Shown here one piece after another: positions 1 through 9,341 of a DNA stretch of 64,000 bases. The translations under genes and the position numbers were made by a program. The notes beneath the pieces were generated by a model. That model was not told the origin of the DNA, made no database searches, and worked only from the letters and a program-made list of their open reading frames with translations. This DNA comes from Methylobacterium cerastii (GTDB taxonomy: Bacteria; Pseudomonadota; Alphaproteobacteria; Rhizobiales; Beijerinckiaceae), in assembly GCF_022179125.1 (NCBI RefSeq), contig NZ_BPQG01000053.1, positions 52,465 through 116,464 on the forward strand. The letters run 5' to 3'. How positions within the stretch are numbered: the stretch's first letter is position 1; the number at the start of each line of letters is the position of its first letter.

Positions 1-849
1 GACCATCGCCGTGACCGGTGCCACCGGCCAGCTCGGGCGCCTCGTGATCGAGCCCTGAAGGCCGAGGTTCCCGCCGACGCCGTCGTCGCGCTCGTCCGCT
101 CGCCCGGCAAGGCGGCCGGCCTCGGCGTCGCCGCCCGCGCCTTCGACTACGCCAAGCCCGACACGATGGCCGCCGCCCTGGAGGGCGTGGAGACGCTGCT
201 GCTGATCTCGTCGAGCGAGGTCGGCCAGCGCGCCGTGCAGCACCGCAACGTCATTGAGGCCGCCAAGCGTGCCGGCGTCGGGCGCATCGTCTACACCAGC
301 ATCCTGCACGCGGACCGCTCGCCGATCAGCCTGGCCGAGGAGCATCGCGCGACCGAGGCGGATCTGGCCGCGTCCGGCATCCCCGCCACGATCCTGCGCA
401 ACGGCTGGTACGTCGAGAACTACACCGCCTCGATCCCGCCGGCGCTCGCCAACGGCGCCTTCGTCGGCAGCGCCGGCGACGGCAAGCTGTCCCTGGCGTC
501 ACGCGCCGACTACGCCGACGCCGCGGTCGCGGTGTTGACCGGCCAGGGTCATGAAGGCCGCACCTACGAGCTCGCCGGCGACGACGCCGTGACGCTTTCC
601 GATCTCGCCGCCGAGCTGTCGAAGGCGGCCGGGCGCGCGATCCCCTACCAGAACCTGCCGCAGGACACCTATGCCGGCATCCTCAAGGGCGCCGGCATCC
701 CCGACGCCTTCGCCGAAGGGCTCGCCGCCTGGGACGTCGACGCCTCGCAGGGCGCGTTGTTCGACGACGGCCGCCAGCTCTCCCGGCTGATCGGCCGCCC
801 GACCACCCCGCTGGCGCAAGCGGTCCGCGACGCCCTGCCGGCCGCCTGA
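1..849 (+). pseudogene. qorB: NAD(P)H:quinone oxidoreductase (QorB/NmrA-like SDR), frameshifted
   Basis: Atypical short-chain reductase of the QorB family (NAD(P)H-dependent quinone reduction, cytosolic). The reading from base 2 gives a Rossmann start TIAVTGATGQLG, then hits TGA at 56-58. From base 52 the next frame continues as ALKAEVPADAVVALVR and runs to 849 with the family landmarks LLLISSSEVGQR, LRNGWYVENY and YELAGD. Restoring one G in the run GAGCCCTG (about 50-57) joins the two parts into one protein of normal length. Base 1 is probably the last base of the ATG. Either a real inactivating deletion or a base-call error. It precedes an MDR oxidoreductase by 17 bases, probably in one operon. 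Confidence 0.8.
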
Positions 850-866
850 AGAAGGAAAACGTTTCG

Positions 867-1874
867 ATGAAGACCATCACCTGTGGCGGCGCGCTCGGCC
901 TCGACGGGCTCTCGATCGTCGACGGCCTCGATCCCGGTGCGCCCGGGGCCGGCGAGGTGCGCGTGCGCATCCATGCCAGCTCGCTCAACTTCCACGACCT
1001 CGCCGTCGTCACCGGGCGCATGAAGACCGCCCCCGGGCGCGTGCCGATGTCCGACGGCGCCGGGATCGTCGAGGCCGTGGGCGCGGGCGTCGCCGACCTG
1101 TCGGTGGGAGACCGCGTCGTCTCGACGTTCTTCCCGCACTGGATCGACGGCGAGCCCACGGTCGCCGACTTCTCGACCACGCCGGGCGACGGCGTGGACG
1201 GCTACGCCCGCGAGGTCGTGGTCGCGCCGGCCAGCGGCTTCACCCGCGCGCCGGCCGGCTACAGCCACGCGGAGGCGGCGACGTTGACCACCGCCGGGCT
1301 GACGGCCTGGCGGGCGCTGGTGGCGAATGGCGGTCTCAAGGAGGGCGACAGCGTGCTGGTGCTCGGCACCGGCGGCGTGTCGATCTTCGCGCTCCAGATC
1401 GCCAAGGCGATGGGGGCGACCGTCATCGCCACCTCGTCCTCCGACGCGAAGCTGGAACGCGCCCGCGGGCTTGGGGCGGACCACCTCGTCAACTATCGCA
1501 CCCGGCCCGACTGGGGCATGGCGGTGCGCGACCTGACCGGCGGGCGCGGCGTCGACCACGTGGTCGAGGTCGGCGGTGCCGGCACGCTCGCCGAGTCGAT
1601 CGTGGCGGCACGGGTCGGCGGCCACATCGCGCTGATCGGCGTGCTCACCGGGCCGGCCGGCCCGGTGCCGACCGCGGCGCTGATGGCACGCCAGCAGAGG
1701 CTTCAGGGCCTGATCGTCGGCAGCCGCCGCCTCCAGCAGCAGATGATCCGCGGCCTGGAGGCGACGGGCCTGCGTCCGGTGATCGACCGCAGCTTCCCGC
1801 TGGACGACATCGCCGAGGCCTTCCGCCTGCAGCAGGCCGGCGATCACTTCGGCAAGATCGCCCTCGAATATTGA
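867..1874 (+). CDS. Zinc-independent MDR alcohol dehydrogenase/quinone oxidoreductase
   Basis: 335-residue medium-chain dehydrogenase/reductase. The N-terminal GroES-like domain has SSLNFHDLAVVTGR and SDGAGIVEAVG. The nucleotide-binding domain (about 150-280) has the Rossmann glycines in LVLGTGGVSIFALQIAK. The Cys/His set for catalytic zinc is absent, pointing to the NAD(P)H:quinone reductase-like branch. Start is ATG preceded by GAAGAAGGAAAA. It lies 17 bases after the qorB-like gene, suggesting co-transcription of two redox enzymes. Substrate unknown. Confidence 0.8.
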   Translation: MKTITCGGALGLDGLSIVDGLDPGAPGAGEVRVRIHASSLNFHDLAVVTGRMKTAPGRVPMSDGAGIVEAVGAGVADLSVGDRVVSTFFPHWIDGEPTVADFSTTPGDGVDGYAREVVVAPASGFTRAPAGYSHAEAATLTTAGLTAWRALVANGGLKEGDSVLVLGTGGVSIFALQIAKAMGATVIATSSSDAKLERARGLGADHLVNYRTRPDWGMAVRDLTGGRGVDHVVEVGGAGTLAESIVAARVGGHIALIGVLTGPAGPVPTAALMARQQRLQGLIVGSRRLQQQMIRGLEATGLRPVIDRSFPLDDIAEAFRLQQAGDHFGKIALEY

Positions 1875-1889
1875 TCGCGCGGAAGAGGC

Positions 1890-1916
1890 GGCCTCCGCTT
1901 CGATCGCGCGGAGGCC
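1890..1916. terminator. Hairpin between convergent genes
   Basis: Perfect 9-bp stem GGCCTCCGC/GCGGAGGCC around a 9-base loop, in the 45-base gap between the + strand MDR gene and the - strand monooxygenase. Position suits a bidirectional terminator. No clear U-tract. Confidence 0.55.
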
Positions 1917-1919
1917 GTG

Positions 1920-3116
1920 TCACACCTCCGGCACCGGATACCGGCTCAGGTCCGGCTCCTTGGCGCGGCCGGCGGTGAAGCGCGCAGCCAGGCGGCGGGC
2001 GGGCTTGGTGCTCGCGATGCGCAGGGCGCCGTGGAGCAGGCGGATGCCGAGGCGGGTGTTCGGGTTCATCAGCTTCGGCGCGATCTTGGGCACGCCCTGC
2101 CCGTCCTCGACCATCGGGCGCATCGCGCGCTCGTAGGCGGCGAAGGCCGCGGCGACGTCGTCGGCGGCGGCCAGCTCCGCGGCGAGGACGTAGGCGCCTG
2201 TGACGGCCAGCGTCGTGCCGATGCCGGCGAGCGGCGTGGCGCACCAGGCCGCGTCTCCGGTGACCGCCACGCGGCCGCCGGACCACCGCGGCATCCGCAC
2301 CTGGCGCAGCACGTCGAAGTAGAAGTCCGCGGTGGCGTCGAGGCCGGACAGGACGCGCGCGGCCTGCCAGCCGGCGTCGGCGAAGCGTTCGCGCAGGTAG
2401 GCCTTCTGCCGGGCGGCGTCCCAATCCTGCTCGCCGCCCGGGGGCTGGCGCAGGGTCAGCATCGCGCGCGTGGTGCCGTGCTGGTCGGGACGCAGCGAGA
2501 TGCCGCGCCCGCCCGGCGCGTTGAACCAGCGCCACATCCGGTCGTCGCCCGCGATGCGCGGGATGGTGAAGTAGGCGATGGTCAGGTCCATCCAGCGCGG
2601 GTCGGCCTCGCCGGGGAAGACCAGTTCGCGCGTGCTCGAGCCGACGCCCTCGGCGATCAGGACCGCGTCGTAGCGCGCGCTCGCCCCGCTCGCGAAGCCC
2701 ACCGTCACGGCGTCGGCCGCGTCGTCGATGCGGGTCACGCGGTCGCCGAAGCGGTAGGTCGCGCGCTGCCGGGCGGGCTCGTAGAGCAGCCGCGCGAGGT
2801 CGCCGCGCAGGATCTCCATCTCCGCCGTCGGGCCGTCGCCGAGGCTCGGATCCATCCGGAAGGCCGCGACCGCCCGGCCCTGCCCGTCGACCCAGGCGGT
2901 GCCCTCCTCGCCGGTGCCCTGCGCGAGGGCGATCTGCTCCAGGCCCATGCGGCGCAGGACCGCGCGCCCGACCCCGCGGACGTCGACGTTCTGGCCGCCG
3001 TCCCGGAAGTCCGGCGCCCGCTCGACGACGGTGACGTCGAAGCCGGAGCGCCCCAGCCACCACGCCGCGGTGTTGCCGGCGACGCTGGCGCCGGTGATCA
3101 GGATGCGGCGGGGCAT
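1920..3116 (-). CDS. FAD-dependent monooxygenase (PHBH fold)
   Basis: 398-residue group A flavoprotein monooxygenase related to TetX and PheA/TfdB-type hydroxylases. An N-terminal dinucleotide-binding fold (ILITGASVAGNTAAWWLG, residues 4-21) and ERAPDF at the end of the second strand bind FAD. The second FAD motif is VAVTGDAAWCATPLAGIGTTLAVTGA near residue 280. Conserved GQNVDVRG follows the FAD loop. No membrane segment. Stands alone, convergent with the upstream genes. Natural substrate cannot be told. Confidence 0.8.
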   Translation of the reverse strand: MPRRILITGASVAGNTAAWWLGRSGFDVTVVERAPDFRDGGQNVDVRGVGRAVLRRMGLEQIALAQGTGEEGTAWVDGQGRAVAAFRMDPSLGDGPTAEMEILRGDLARLLYEPARQRATYRFGDRVTRIDDAADAVTVGFASGASARYDAVLIAEGVGSSTRELVFPGEADPRWMDLTIAYFTIPRIAGDDRMWRWFNAPGGRGISLRPDQHGTTRAMLTLRQPPGGEQDWDAARQKAYLRERFADAGWQAARVLSGLDATADFYFDVLRQVRMPRWSGGRVAVTGDAAWCATPLAGIGTTLAVTGAYVLAAELAAADDVAAAFAAYERAMRPMVEDGQGVPKIAPKLMNPNTRLGIRLLHGALRIASTKPARRLAARFTAGRAKEPDLSRYPVPEV

Positions 3117-3137
3117 GCGGGGCTCATGGTGGACGGA

Positions 3138-5579
3138 TCAGGGCCCCGCCGCGCCGGCGCGGTTGACCGCCCGCCGCAGGGTGCGGGACAGGTCCTCCAC
3201 CGAGTAGGGCTTCTTCAGGAGCGGGAAGCCGTGGGTGCCCTGCTCGGCGATGACGTGGCTGTAGCCGGAGGCGAGCACGACCGGCAGGCCGGCTTGGCGG
3301 TGGCGGATCTCCCGCGCCATGTCGATGCCGTTCATCCCCGGCATCACCACGTCGGAGAACACCACGTCGAAGCGCGGGGACGCGGAGAGCACCGTCAGGG
3401 CCTCCTCCGCGCTCATCGCCCACACGGTCTCGTAGCCGAGCTCGCGCAAGGCCTGGGTGGCGAAGGAGCCGACCTCCTGGTTGTCCTCGACCACGAGGAC
3501 GCGGGTGCCGTGCCCGTCGGCCAGGGGCTCGGGCTCGCCGTCGTCCTCGGCCGCCACCGAGCGCCCGACCTCGCGGGGCAGGTACAGGGTGAAGGTCGTG
3601 CCCTCGCCCAGCGTGCTCTCGACCACGACCTCGCCGCCCGACTGCTTGGCGAAGCCGAACACCTGCGACAGGCCGAGCCCGGTGCCCTGGCCCACGCCCT
3701 TGGTGGTGTAGAAGGGCTCGAAGATCCGGTCGAGGTCGGCGGTCGCGATGCCGGTGCCGGTGTCGCGGACCGAGACGGCGACGAAGTCGCCGGCGACGCG
3801 GGGATGGGCGCGCACCGCCGGGATGGCGGAGGCGCGGCGGACGTTGATGTCGAGGCGGCCCTCCCCGTCCATCGCGTCCCGGGCGTTGATGGCCATGTTG
3901 ACCAGCGCGGTGTCGAACTGGCTCGGGTCGGCGTCGATCAGGTAGGGCACCTCGTTGCCGCGCCCGTCGCGGTTGGCGGCGACGTCGGTGACCACGCGGA
4001 TGCGGGCGCCGGTGAGCGTGCCGACCATGTCGGCGACCGAGGCGACGCTGCGGCCGACGTCGAACACCTCCGGGGTCAGGGACTGGCGCCGGGCGAAGGC
4101 GAGCAGCTGCCCGGTGAGCTTGGCGGCGCGGGTGACCGTGTCGGAGATCGCGCCGATGTAGCGCTGGCGGCGCTCCTCCGGCAGGTCGGGGCGCTTGAGC
4201 AGGTCGGTCGAGGACCGGATCACCGTCAGCAGGTTGTTGAAGTCGTGCGCGACGCCGCCGGTGAGCTGGCCGACCGCCTCGAGCTTCTGCGACTGGCGCA
4301 GCTGCTCCTCCAGGGCGCGGCGCTCGGTGACGTCGCGGCCGGCGCCGTAGAAGTGGTCCTCCTGCGGGATCGCGTTCCACGACACCCAGCGGTAGCCGCC
4401 GTCGGCGGTGAGCATGCGCACGTCGAGGCTGTCCAGCACCTGGCCGGCGCGCAGCTGCTCGAAGGCGGCGGAGGCGGCCGCCTTGTCCTCGGGGTGGACG
4501 TAGTCGCTGAACGAGGTGCGCACGAGCTCGAAGGCGGACCAGCCCAGCATCCCGTTCCAGGCCGGGTTGACCGAGCGGTAGAGGCCGTCGAAGCCGCAGA
4601 CCACGAGGAGGTCGCGGCTGGCCCGCCAGACCAGGTCGCGCTCCGTGGTCCGGTCGCGGGCGGTGTCGCGCAGGACGCTCTCGGCCTTCTGCCGGTCGGT
4701 CACGTCGTTGAACAGCAGGGCGACGCGGTGCTGCACGGGATCGCCGATGCGCAGGGCCTGGACCTCGAACCAGCGGCCGAGCGCGACGACCCCGCTCTCG
4801 AAGCGGACGGCCCGGCCGGTCAGGGCGACCTTTCCGTAGGTGTCGAGCCAGCTCCGCTCGAGGTCGGGCACCACCTCGCTCACCCACTTGCCGACCACGT
4901 CGTCGAGGCCGGTGTGGCGCGAGAAGGCGGGGTTGGCCTCGACGAAGCGGTAGTCGACCGCGCGGCCGTCGGCGTCGAACCGCAGCTCGATCACGCAGAA
5001 GCCGGCGTCGAGCGCGTTGAACAGGGTGCGGTAGCGCGCCTCGCTCTCGGCGAGCATGCCCTCCTCGGTGCGGAACCGGGTGACGTCGAGCTGGCTCGCG
5101 AAGAAGTAGCGCAGGTGGCCCTCGGGGGTGAAGACCGGGCTGACGTAGAGCTCGTTGCGGAAGGTCGAGCCGTCGCGGCGGTAGTTCAGGATCTCGACGA
5201 CCACGTCGCGCCGCGCGGCGATGGCGTCGCGCACCTTGGCGATGTCGGACGGGTCGGTGTCCGGCCCCTGCAGGAAGCGGCAGTTGCGGCCGATCAGCTC
5301 CTCGGCCGAGTAGCCGCACAGGACCTGGAACGCCCGGTTGGCGAACACGATCGGGTTGTCCGGCAGGTTCGGGTCGGTGACGATCTGCGGCATGCGGGTC
5401 TTCTCCGCCGCCGTGAACAGCAGGTCGACGTCCGCCCCGGAGGTGCGCTGGCCCTCCTGCGGCAGGCGCACATGCGCGGCGTTGCGCTCGCGCAGGCGCG
5501 CGACTTCGGCCTCGAGTCTCCGGTTCTCGCTGCGCAGGCGCTCGATCTCGTCGTCCATGCCGTCCATTTCCAGGGACAT
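3138..5579 (-). CDS. LOV-PAS hybrid sensor histidine kinase with receiver domain
   Basis: About 813 residues. Order: short coiled coil (8-35), LOV domain (about 55-165) with the flavin-adduct motif GRNCRFLQ (Cys100), two further PAS domains, HisKA with phosphoacceptor His in GGVAHDFNN, HATPase with DTGTGI and GLGLSQV, and a C-terminal receiver (VLVVEDN, phosphoacceptor Asp in [11 protein letters not shown], Lys in LLKKPY). Probably a cytosolic blue-light sensor using FMN; the receiver implies intramolecular transfer or a phosphate sink. The start chosen is the ATG at 5579. In-frame sequence further upstream looks non-coding (Pro/Arg-rich). An ATG seven codons inside is also possible. No separate response regulator adjoins it. 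Confidence 0.85.
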   Translation of the reverse strand: MSLEMDGMDDEIERLRSENRRLEAEVARLRERNAAHVRLPQEGQRTSGADVDLLFTAAEKTRMPQIVTDPNLPDNPIVFANRAFQVLCGYSAEELIGRNCRFLQGPDTDPSDIAKVRDAIAARRDVVVEILNYRRDGSTFRNELYVSPVFTPEGHLRYFFASQLDVTRFRTEEGMLAESEARYRTLFNALDAGFCVIELRFDADGRAVDYRFVEANPAFSRHTGLDDVVGKWVSEVVPDLERSWLDTYGKVALTGRAVRFESGVVALGRWFEVQALRIGDPVQHRVALLFNDVTDRQKAESVLRDTARDRTTERDLVWRASRDLLVVCGFDGLYRSVNPAWNGMLGWSAFELVRTSFSDYVHPEDKAAASAAFEQLRAGQVLDSLDVRMLTADGGYRWVSWNAIPQEDHFYGAGRDVTERRALEEQLRQSQKLEAVGQLTGGVAHDFNNLLTVIRSSTDLLKRPDLPEERRQRYIGAISDTVTRAAKLTGQLLAFARRQSLTPEVFDVGRSVASVADMVGTLTGARIRVVTDVAANRDGRGNEVPYLIDADPSQFDTALVNMAINARDAMDGEGRLDINVRRASAIPAVRAHPRVAGDFVAVSVRDTGTGIATADLDRIFEPFYTTKGVGQGTGLGLSQVFGFAKQSGGEVVVESTLGEGTTFTLYLPREVGRSVAAEDDGEPEPLADGHGTRVLVVEDNQEVGSFATQALRELGYETVWAMSAEEALTVLSASPRFDVVFSDVVMPGMNGIDMAREIRHRQAGLPVVLASGYSHVIAEQGTHGFPLLKKPYSVEDLSRTLRRAVNRAGAAGP

Positions 5580-5935
5580 GTTCCGGGAGGCTCGCCGCCC
5601 CGGAACACCCGTTCGCGAACGGTCCGCGGCGACGGCGGAGCGCCCGTCCGGACGCCCGTGATGCCGCCGGCCTTCATGCGTCAGGCGATCGCCTCCGGTC
5701 AACGCGGGGGGCGCAGGGGGCATCGCGGACGGTCGCCGCAGGCCGATCCCGAGCGGTCGGAAACCGATGCCCGGCCTCCACGCCGGACCATCCGAGAAGG
5801 AGCAGGAACTCCTGGCACCCGGCGTCGGATTTCCATCGCCGGACGCTGCGACGCAGCGAACGATCATCCCCTGTTGGAACGCGATCGGGCCGAAGGTGTT
5901 TTAGGTCCCATACGCATCACGACAGGAGAACTCGA
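5580..5935. other. Intergenic, divergent promoter region
   Basis: 356 bases between the LOV kinase and the Gly/Tyr-rich protein genes, which diverge, so both promoters should lie here. I see no convincing -35/-10 pair and no repeat. The ribosome-binding site of the + strand gene (ACAGGAGAA) is at its right end. Confidence 0.5.
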
Positions 5936-6355
5936 ATGCGCAAGCTCGCACTCGCTTCCACCGCGCTGCTCGGCCTCGGCCTGCTGGCGTCGGCGCCCGC
6001 CGAGGCCCGCGGCTGGGGTTACGGCGGCGGCTACGGTCACGGCGGCTACGGCTATCGCGGCGTCGGCTTCCGCGGCGGCTACGGCGGATACCGTGGCTAC
6101 GGCGGATACGGACGCGGCTACGGCTACCGCCGCGGCATCGGCCCGGGCGCGGCCATCGGCCTCGGCATCGCCGGCCTCGCAGCCGGCGCGATCGTCGCGA
6201 ATTCCTACGGCGGCTATGGTGGTTACGGCGGCTATGGTGGTTACGGCGGATACGGCTACGGCCGCCCGGTCGGCTATTACGGCGGCTACGGCTACGCGCC
6301 GGCCTACGGTTACGCCCCGGCCTACGGCTACGGCTACCCGGCCTACGGCTACTGA
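5936..6355 (+). CDS. Gly/Tyr-rich exported repeat protein
   Basis: 139 residues. A Sec signal peptide (KLALASTALLGLGLLASAPAEA, cleavage after AEA near residue 24) is followed by a mature part of almost only Gly, Tyr and Arg, interrupted by one hydrophobic stretch (GAAIGLGIAGLAAGAIVAN, about residues 72-90) that could be a glycine-zipper membrane segment. The repeat GGYGGY is encoded by near-exact 18-base units around 6205-6255. Strong site ACAGGAGAA precedes the ATG. Similar short proteins are common and uncharacterised in Methylobacterium relatives; an envelope role is a guess. Confidence 0.75.
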   Translation: MRKLALASTALLGLGLLASAPAEARGWGYGGGYGHGGYGYRGVGFRGGYGGYRGYGGYGRGYGYRRGIGPGAAIGLGIAGLAAGAIVANSYGGYGGYGGYGGYGGYGYGRPVGYYGGYGYAPAYGYAPAYGYGYPAYGY

Positions 6356-6404
6356 CGAACGGACGCGCGGGCGGGCATCGCCCGTCCGCACAGGTTCATC
6401 GTTC

Positions 6405-6434
6405 GAGGGCGCCCGACGCGAGTCGGGCGCCCTC
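6405..6434 (+). terminator. Rho-independent-type hairpin
   Basis: Perfect 13-bp stem GAGGGCGCCCGAC/GTCGGGCGCCCTC with a four-base loop GCGA, 50 bases after the Gly/Tyr-rich gene. It also lies downstream of the - strand HWE kinase gene, so it may serve both strands. Confidence 0.75.
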
Positions 6435-6479
6435 CTTCGTGTTCGGTCGCGAGGTGAGCGCGGCGCGGCCGCCGGCCCG

Positions 6480-7457
6480 TCACCGGGCCGGGACCACCAT
6501 CCGGAAATGCAGCCCGGCGGCGTCGATGGTGCGCTCGAAGCGGCCGGCGAGGCTCCGCTCGATCGTCTGCTTGAGAAGGCGCGAGCCGAACCCGGTGCCG
6601 TCGGCCTTGGTGATCCCGGACGCCGCGCCGGCCTCGGTCCAGTCCAGCGTCAGCACGTCGTCGGCGACCCGCGCCACGAGGTCGAGGGTGCCGCCGCCCG
6701 CCAGCGCGCCGTACTTGGCGGAGTTGGTGGCGAGCTCGTGGAAGATCATCGCGTAGTCGTTGACCTTGTCGCGCGGCGCCACGACCGCGTCCGCCACGTC
6801 CACGGTGATGTCGGCGCCGCGCAGGTACGGCGCCAGGATGCGCTCGGCGAGGTCGCGCAGGCGCACGTCGCCCTGGTCGGCCCCACTGGCGCGCATCGCC
6901 AGGGCGGTCGCCTCGTGCAGCACGCCGAAGCGCTGCGACAGGTCCTCGGCGAAGTTCGGCGTCGAGGTCGCCTCCCTTGCGACGATGGCGGTGAGCGCGC
7001 GGGCGACCGTGAACATGTTCGAGACGCGGTGGGCGAGCTCGGCGGTCAGCAGCCGCTCGGCCTCCTCGGCCCGCTTGCGGTCGGTGATGTCGAGGAAGAT
7101 GGCCTGGACCCATTCGCCGACCCGGCCGGCCTCGCCGCCGACGCCGCGCGCCGAGATCCAGCGCGCGTCGGCGCCCTCGCCGATGCGGAAGTCGAAGCTG
7201 TAGGCGTGCGGGTCGACGGCGCTCGCCGCCCAGTCCCGCATCATCGCGGGGCGGTCCTCGGCGTTCACCCGCGCGAAGAGGGCGTCGATGCCGACCACCG
7301 GCTCCGTCGTCTCCCAGAACGCGCGGCAGAGTTCGTCGAGCTGGGCGAGGCGCCGCTCCGGCGACCACGCCCAGAGGCCGACGCCGCCCCGATGGATCGC
7401 CGCGGTGAAGCTCGCGAGCGTCCACGCTTCGCCGGTGAGATCCGTGCCCTGCGCCAT
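6480..7457 (-). CDS. PAS-HWE family sensor histidine kinase
   Basis: 325 residues without membrane segments. PAS domain (about 15-130, ending in FLDITDRKRAEEAERL), then an HWE-type kinase core: His box ELAHRVSNM, N box FHELATNSAKYGAL, and the W-x-E signature LDWTEAG that names the family, followed by TGFGSRLLKQTIE. Such kinases are typical of Rhizobiales and often work in light or general stress signalling. Start ATG at 7457. No partner regulator nearby. Its place one gene away from the LOV kinase suggests, but does not prove, a shared input network. Confidence 0.85.
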   Translation of the reverse strand: MAQGTDLTGEAWTLASFTAAIHRGGVGLWAWSPERRLAQLDELCRAFWETTEPVVGIDALFARVNAEDRPAMMRDWAASAVDPHAYSFDFRIGEGADARWISARGVGGEAGRVGEWVQAIFLDITDRKRAEEAERLLTAELAHRVSNMFTVARALTAIVAREATSTPNFAEDLSQRFGVLHEATALAMRASGADQGDVRLRDLAERILAPYLRGADITVDVADAVVAPRDKVNDYAMIFHELATNSAKYGALAGGGTLDLVARVADDVLTLDWTEAGAASGITKADGTGFGSRLLKQTIERSLAGRFERTIDAAGLHFRMVVPAR

Positions 7458-7771
7458 GCGTCCTTCCGAATCGAGCTGTTCGCATCCTGCCGGAATTCGG
7501 CCCGGATGCAGGCGCGGCGCCGTCTCGACGGAAGGGAACTCGGATCTGGCGCCTTTGCTCCGGTCGCGATGTCGCGATGCGGCACCCGCACGAGACCGTC
7601 ACGCGCGAGGGATGCAGTCGGGCGTCAGCCTTCGGCCCGCTCCACGAAGCGCCGGCATCCGAACACCTCGCTGTCGCGCGATCGCTGGAGGATTCCTTCG
7701 CGCGCAGCTACGCGCCCCCTGATCCCGAGGGGCTTGTGGCCGGACACCCAGTCCCTGTCGGACGCCCGACC
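7458..7771. other. Intergenic
   Basis: 314 bases between the HWE kinase start and the end of the ABC ATPase gene, both on the - strand. It must hold the kinase promoter. I see no gene, repeat or recognisable promoter element. Confidence 0.4.
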
Positions 7772-9331
7772 TCAGTGGTGCCCGGCCATGTGGCGGCCGA
7801 TCGTGGCCACCTCGGCGGTGGCGGCCGGCGTCTCGTAGACGAGGCGGCCCTCCGACATCACCACGATGCGGTCGGACAGCTCCAGGATCTCGTCGAGGTC
7901 TTCGCTGATCAGCAGCACCGCGGCGCCGGCGTTGCGCGCGGCCACGATCCGGTTGCGGATCTCCGAGACGGCGGAGAAATCGAGGCCGAAGCACGGGTTG
8001 ACCACGATCAGCAGGTCGACCGGGTCGGTCAGCTCGCGGGCGAGCACCGCCCGCTGCACGTTGCCGCCGGACAGGGTGGCGATCGGCGCCTCCGAGGAGG
8101 CGGTCTTCACCTTGAACCGCTCGATCAGGTCGCGTCCGCGCCGGGCCATCGCCCCCCGGTCGAGCCAGAAGGTCGGCTTGGCCGTGGGGTCGTCGCCGCG
8201 CCGGTCGAAGGCGCGAAAGCCCAGGTTCTCGACCACCGACATCCGCGGCGCGCAGGCGTTGCGCAGCGGCTCCTCCGGGATGAACCGGACTTTTCGCGCG
8301 CGGCTCTCGGCGCGGGTGCCGGCATAGGGCGCGCCGGCCACCACCACCCGGCCGCCGGTGGCGCGGACCTGCCCGCCGAGCACGTCGGCCAGCTCCTTCT
8401 GGCCGTTGCCCGAGACGCCGGCGATGCCGACGACCTCGCGGGCGCGAACACTGAGCGCGTCGATCGCGATGTGGCGCAGGCCCGAGGCGTCGGTGGCGGT
8501 GACGCCCGCGATGCGCAGGACCTCGCGGGCTTCGTCGGGCGCGCCGACGCGGGCGGCCGGCACGCGCACCTTGCGCTCGCCCATCATCATCGCCGCCATG
8601 TCGTCGCGGGAGAGTTCGCCGACCGCGCCGCCGCCCACGAGCTTCCCGCGCCGGAGCACGCTCAGGCTCCGGGCGAAGGTCTCGACCTCGCGGAACTTGT
8701 GGCTGATCATCAGCACGGTGAGGTCGCCGCGATCGGTCATCGCGCGGAGCAGCCCCAGCACCTCCTCGGCCTCGGCCGGCGTCAAGACCGAGGTCGGCTC
8801 GTCGAGGATCAGGAAGCGGGCTTCGAGATAGAGCTGCTTGACGATCTCGAGCTTCTGCTTCTCGCCCGCCGCCAGCTCCGCCACCGGCCGGTCGAGGTTC
8901 AGCCGGAACGGCATGCCGGCCATGAAGGCGGAGAGCCGCGCGCGCTCGCGGCCCCAGGCGATCACGGAGGGCGCGTCGGCGCGGCTGATGACGAGGTTCT
9001 CGGCTCCCGTGAGCGAGGGCACCAGCGTGAAGTGCTGGTAGACCATGCCGAGTCCGCGCCCCTGCGCGCCCTTCGGGTTGGTGATCTCGGCCTCGCGGCC
9101 GTCGACCAGCACCGTGCCGGCACTCGGGGCGTAGAAGCCCATCACGCACTTCACCAAGGTCGACTTGCCGGCGCCGTTCTCGCCGAGCAGCGCGTGGAAG
9201 CCGCCGGCCGCGATCTTCATCGACACGTCGTCGAGGGCGGCGAAGGCGCCGAAGCGCTTCGTCATGCCGACGGTCTCGACGCCGATGGCGCGCGGCGGGA
9301 CGGGCATCGGGACCGGGGCTGGCGACGTCAT
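7772..9331 (-). CDS. BMP-type nucleoside/base ABC transporter, double ATPase subunit (set 1)
   Basis: About 519 residues with two ABC cassettes, as in YufO/NupA and sugar RbsA-type ATPases. First cassette: Walker A GENGAGKST, signature ELAAGEKQKLEIVK, Walker B FLILDEPTSVL. Second cassette has a degenerate P-loop (GVSGNGQKEL) and signature TLSGGNVQRAVLAREL, as usual in this family. The start is the ATG at 9331 (MTSPAPVP) preceded by GAGAGGCC; an ATG 17 codons upstream lies inside the previous gene. Last gene of the cyanuric acid/formamidase operon, 10 bases after its upstream neighbour. It energises the two permeases at 12.9-15.0 kb for import of a base or ring compound. Confidence 0.85.
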   Translation of the reverse strand: MTSPAPVPMPVPPRAIGVETVGMTKRFGAFAALDDVSMKIAAGGFHALLGENGAGKSTLVKCVMGFYAPSAGTVLVDGREAEITNPKGAQGRGLGMVYQHFTLVPSLTGAENLVISRADAPSVIAWGRERARLSAFMAGMPFRLNLDRPVAELAAGEKQKLEIVKQLYLEARFLILDEPTSVLTPAEAEEVLGLLRAMTDRGDLTVLMISHKFREVETFARSLSVLRRGKLVGGGAVGELSRDDMAAMMMGERKVRVPAARVGAPDEAREVLRIAGVTATDASGLRHIAIDALSVRAREVVGIAGVSGNGQKELADVLGGQVRATGGRVVVAGAPYAGTRAESRARKVRFIPEEPLRNACAPRMSVVENLGFRAFDRRGDDPTAKPTFWLDRGAMARRGRDLIERFKVKTASSEAPIATLSGGNVQRAVLARELTDPVDLLIVVNPCFGLDFSAVSEIRNRIVAARNAGAAVLLISEDLDEILELSDRIVVMSEGRLVYETPAATAEVATIGRHMAGHH

Positions 9332-9341
9332 GGGCGGCCTC

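Noticed and set aside
1917-7838. Open + strand frame of almost 2000 codons
   Set aside because: Antisense to the monooxygenase and both kinases, rich in Arg/Ala/Gly/His, no domains; an effect of high GC codon bias.
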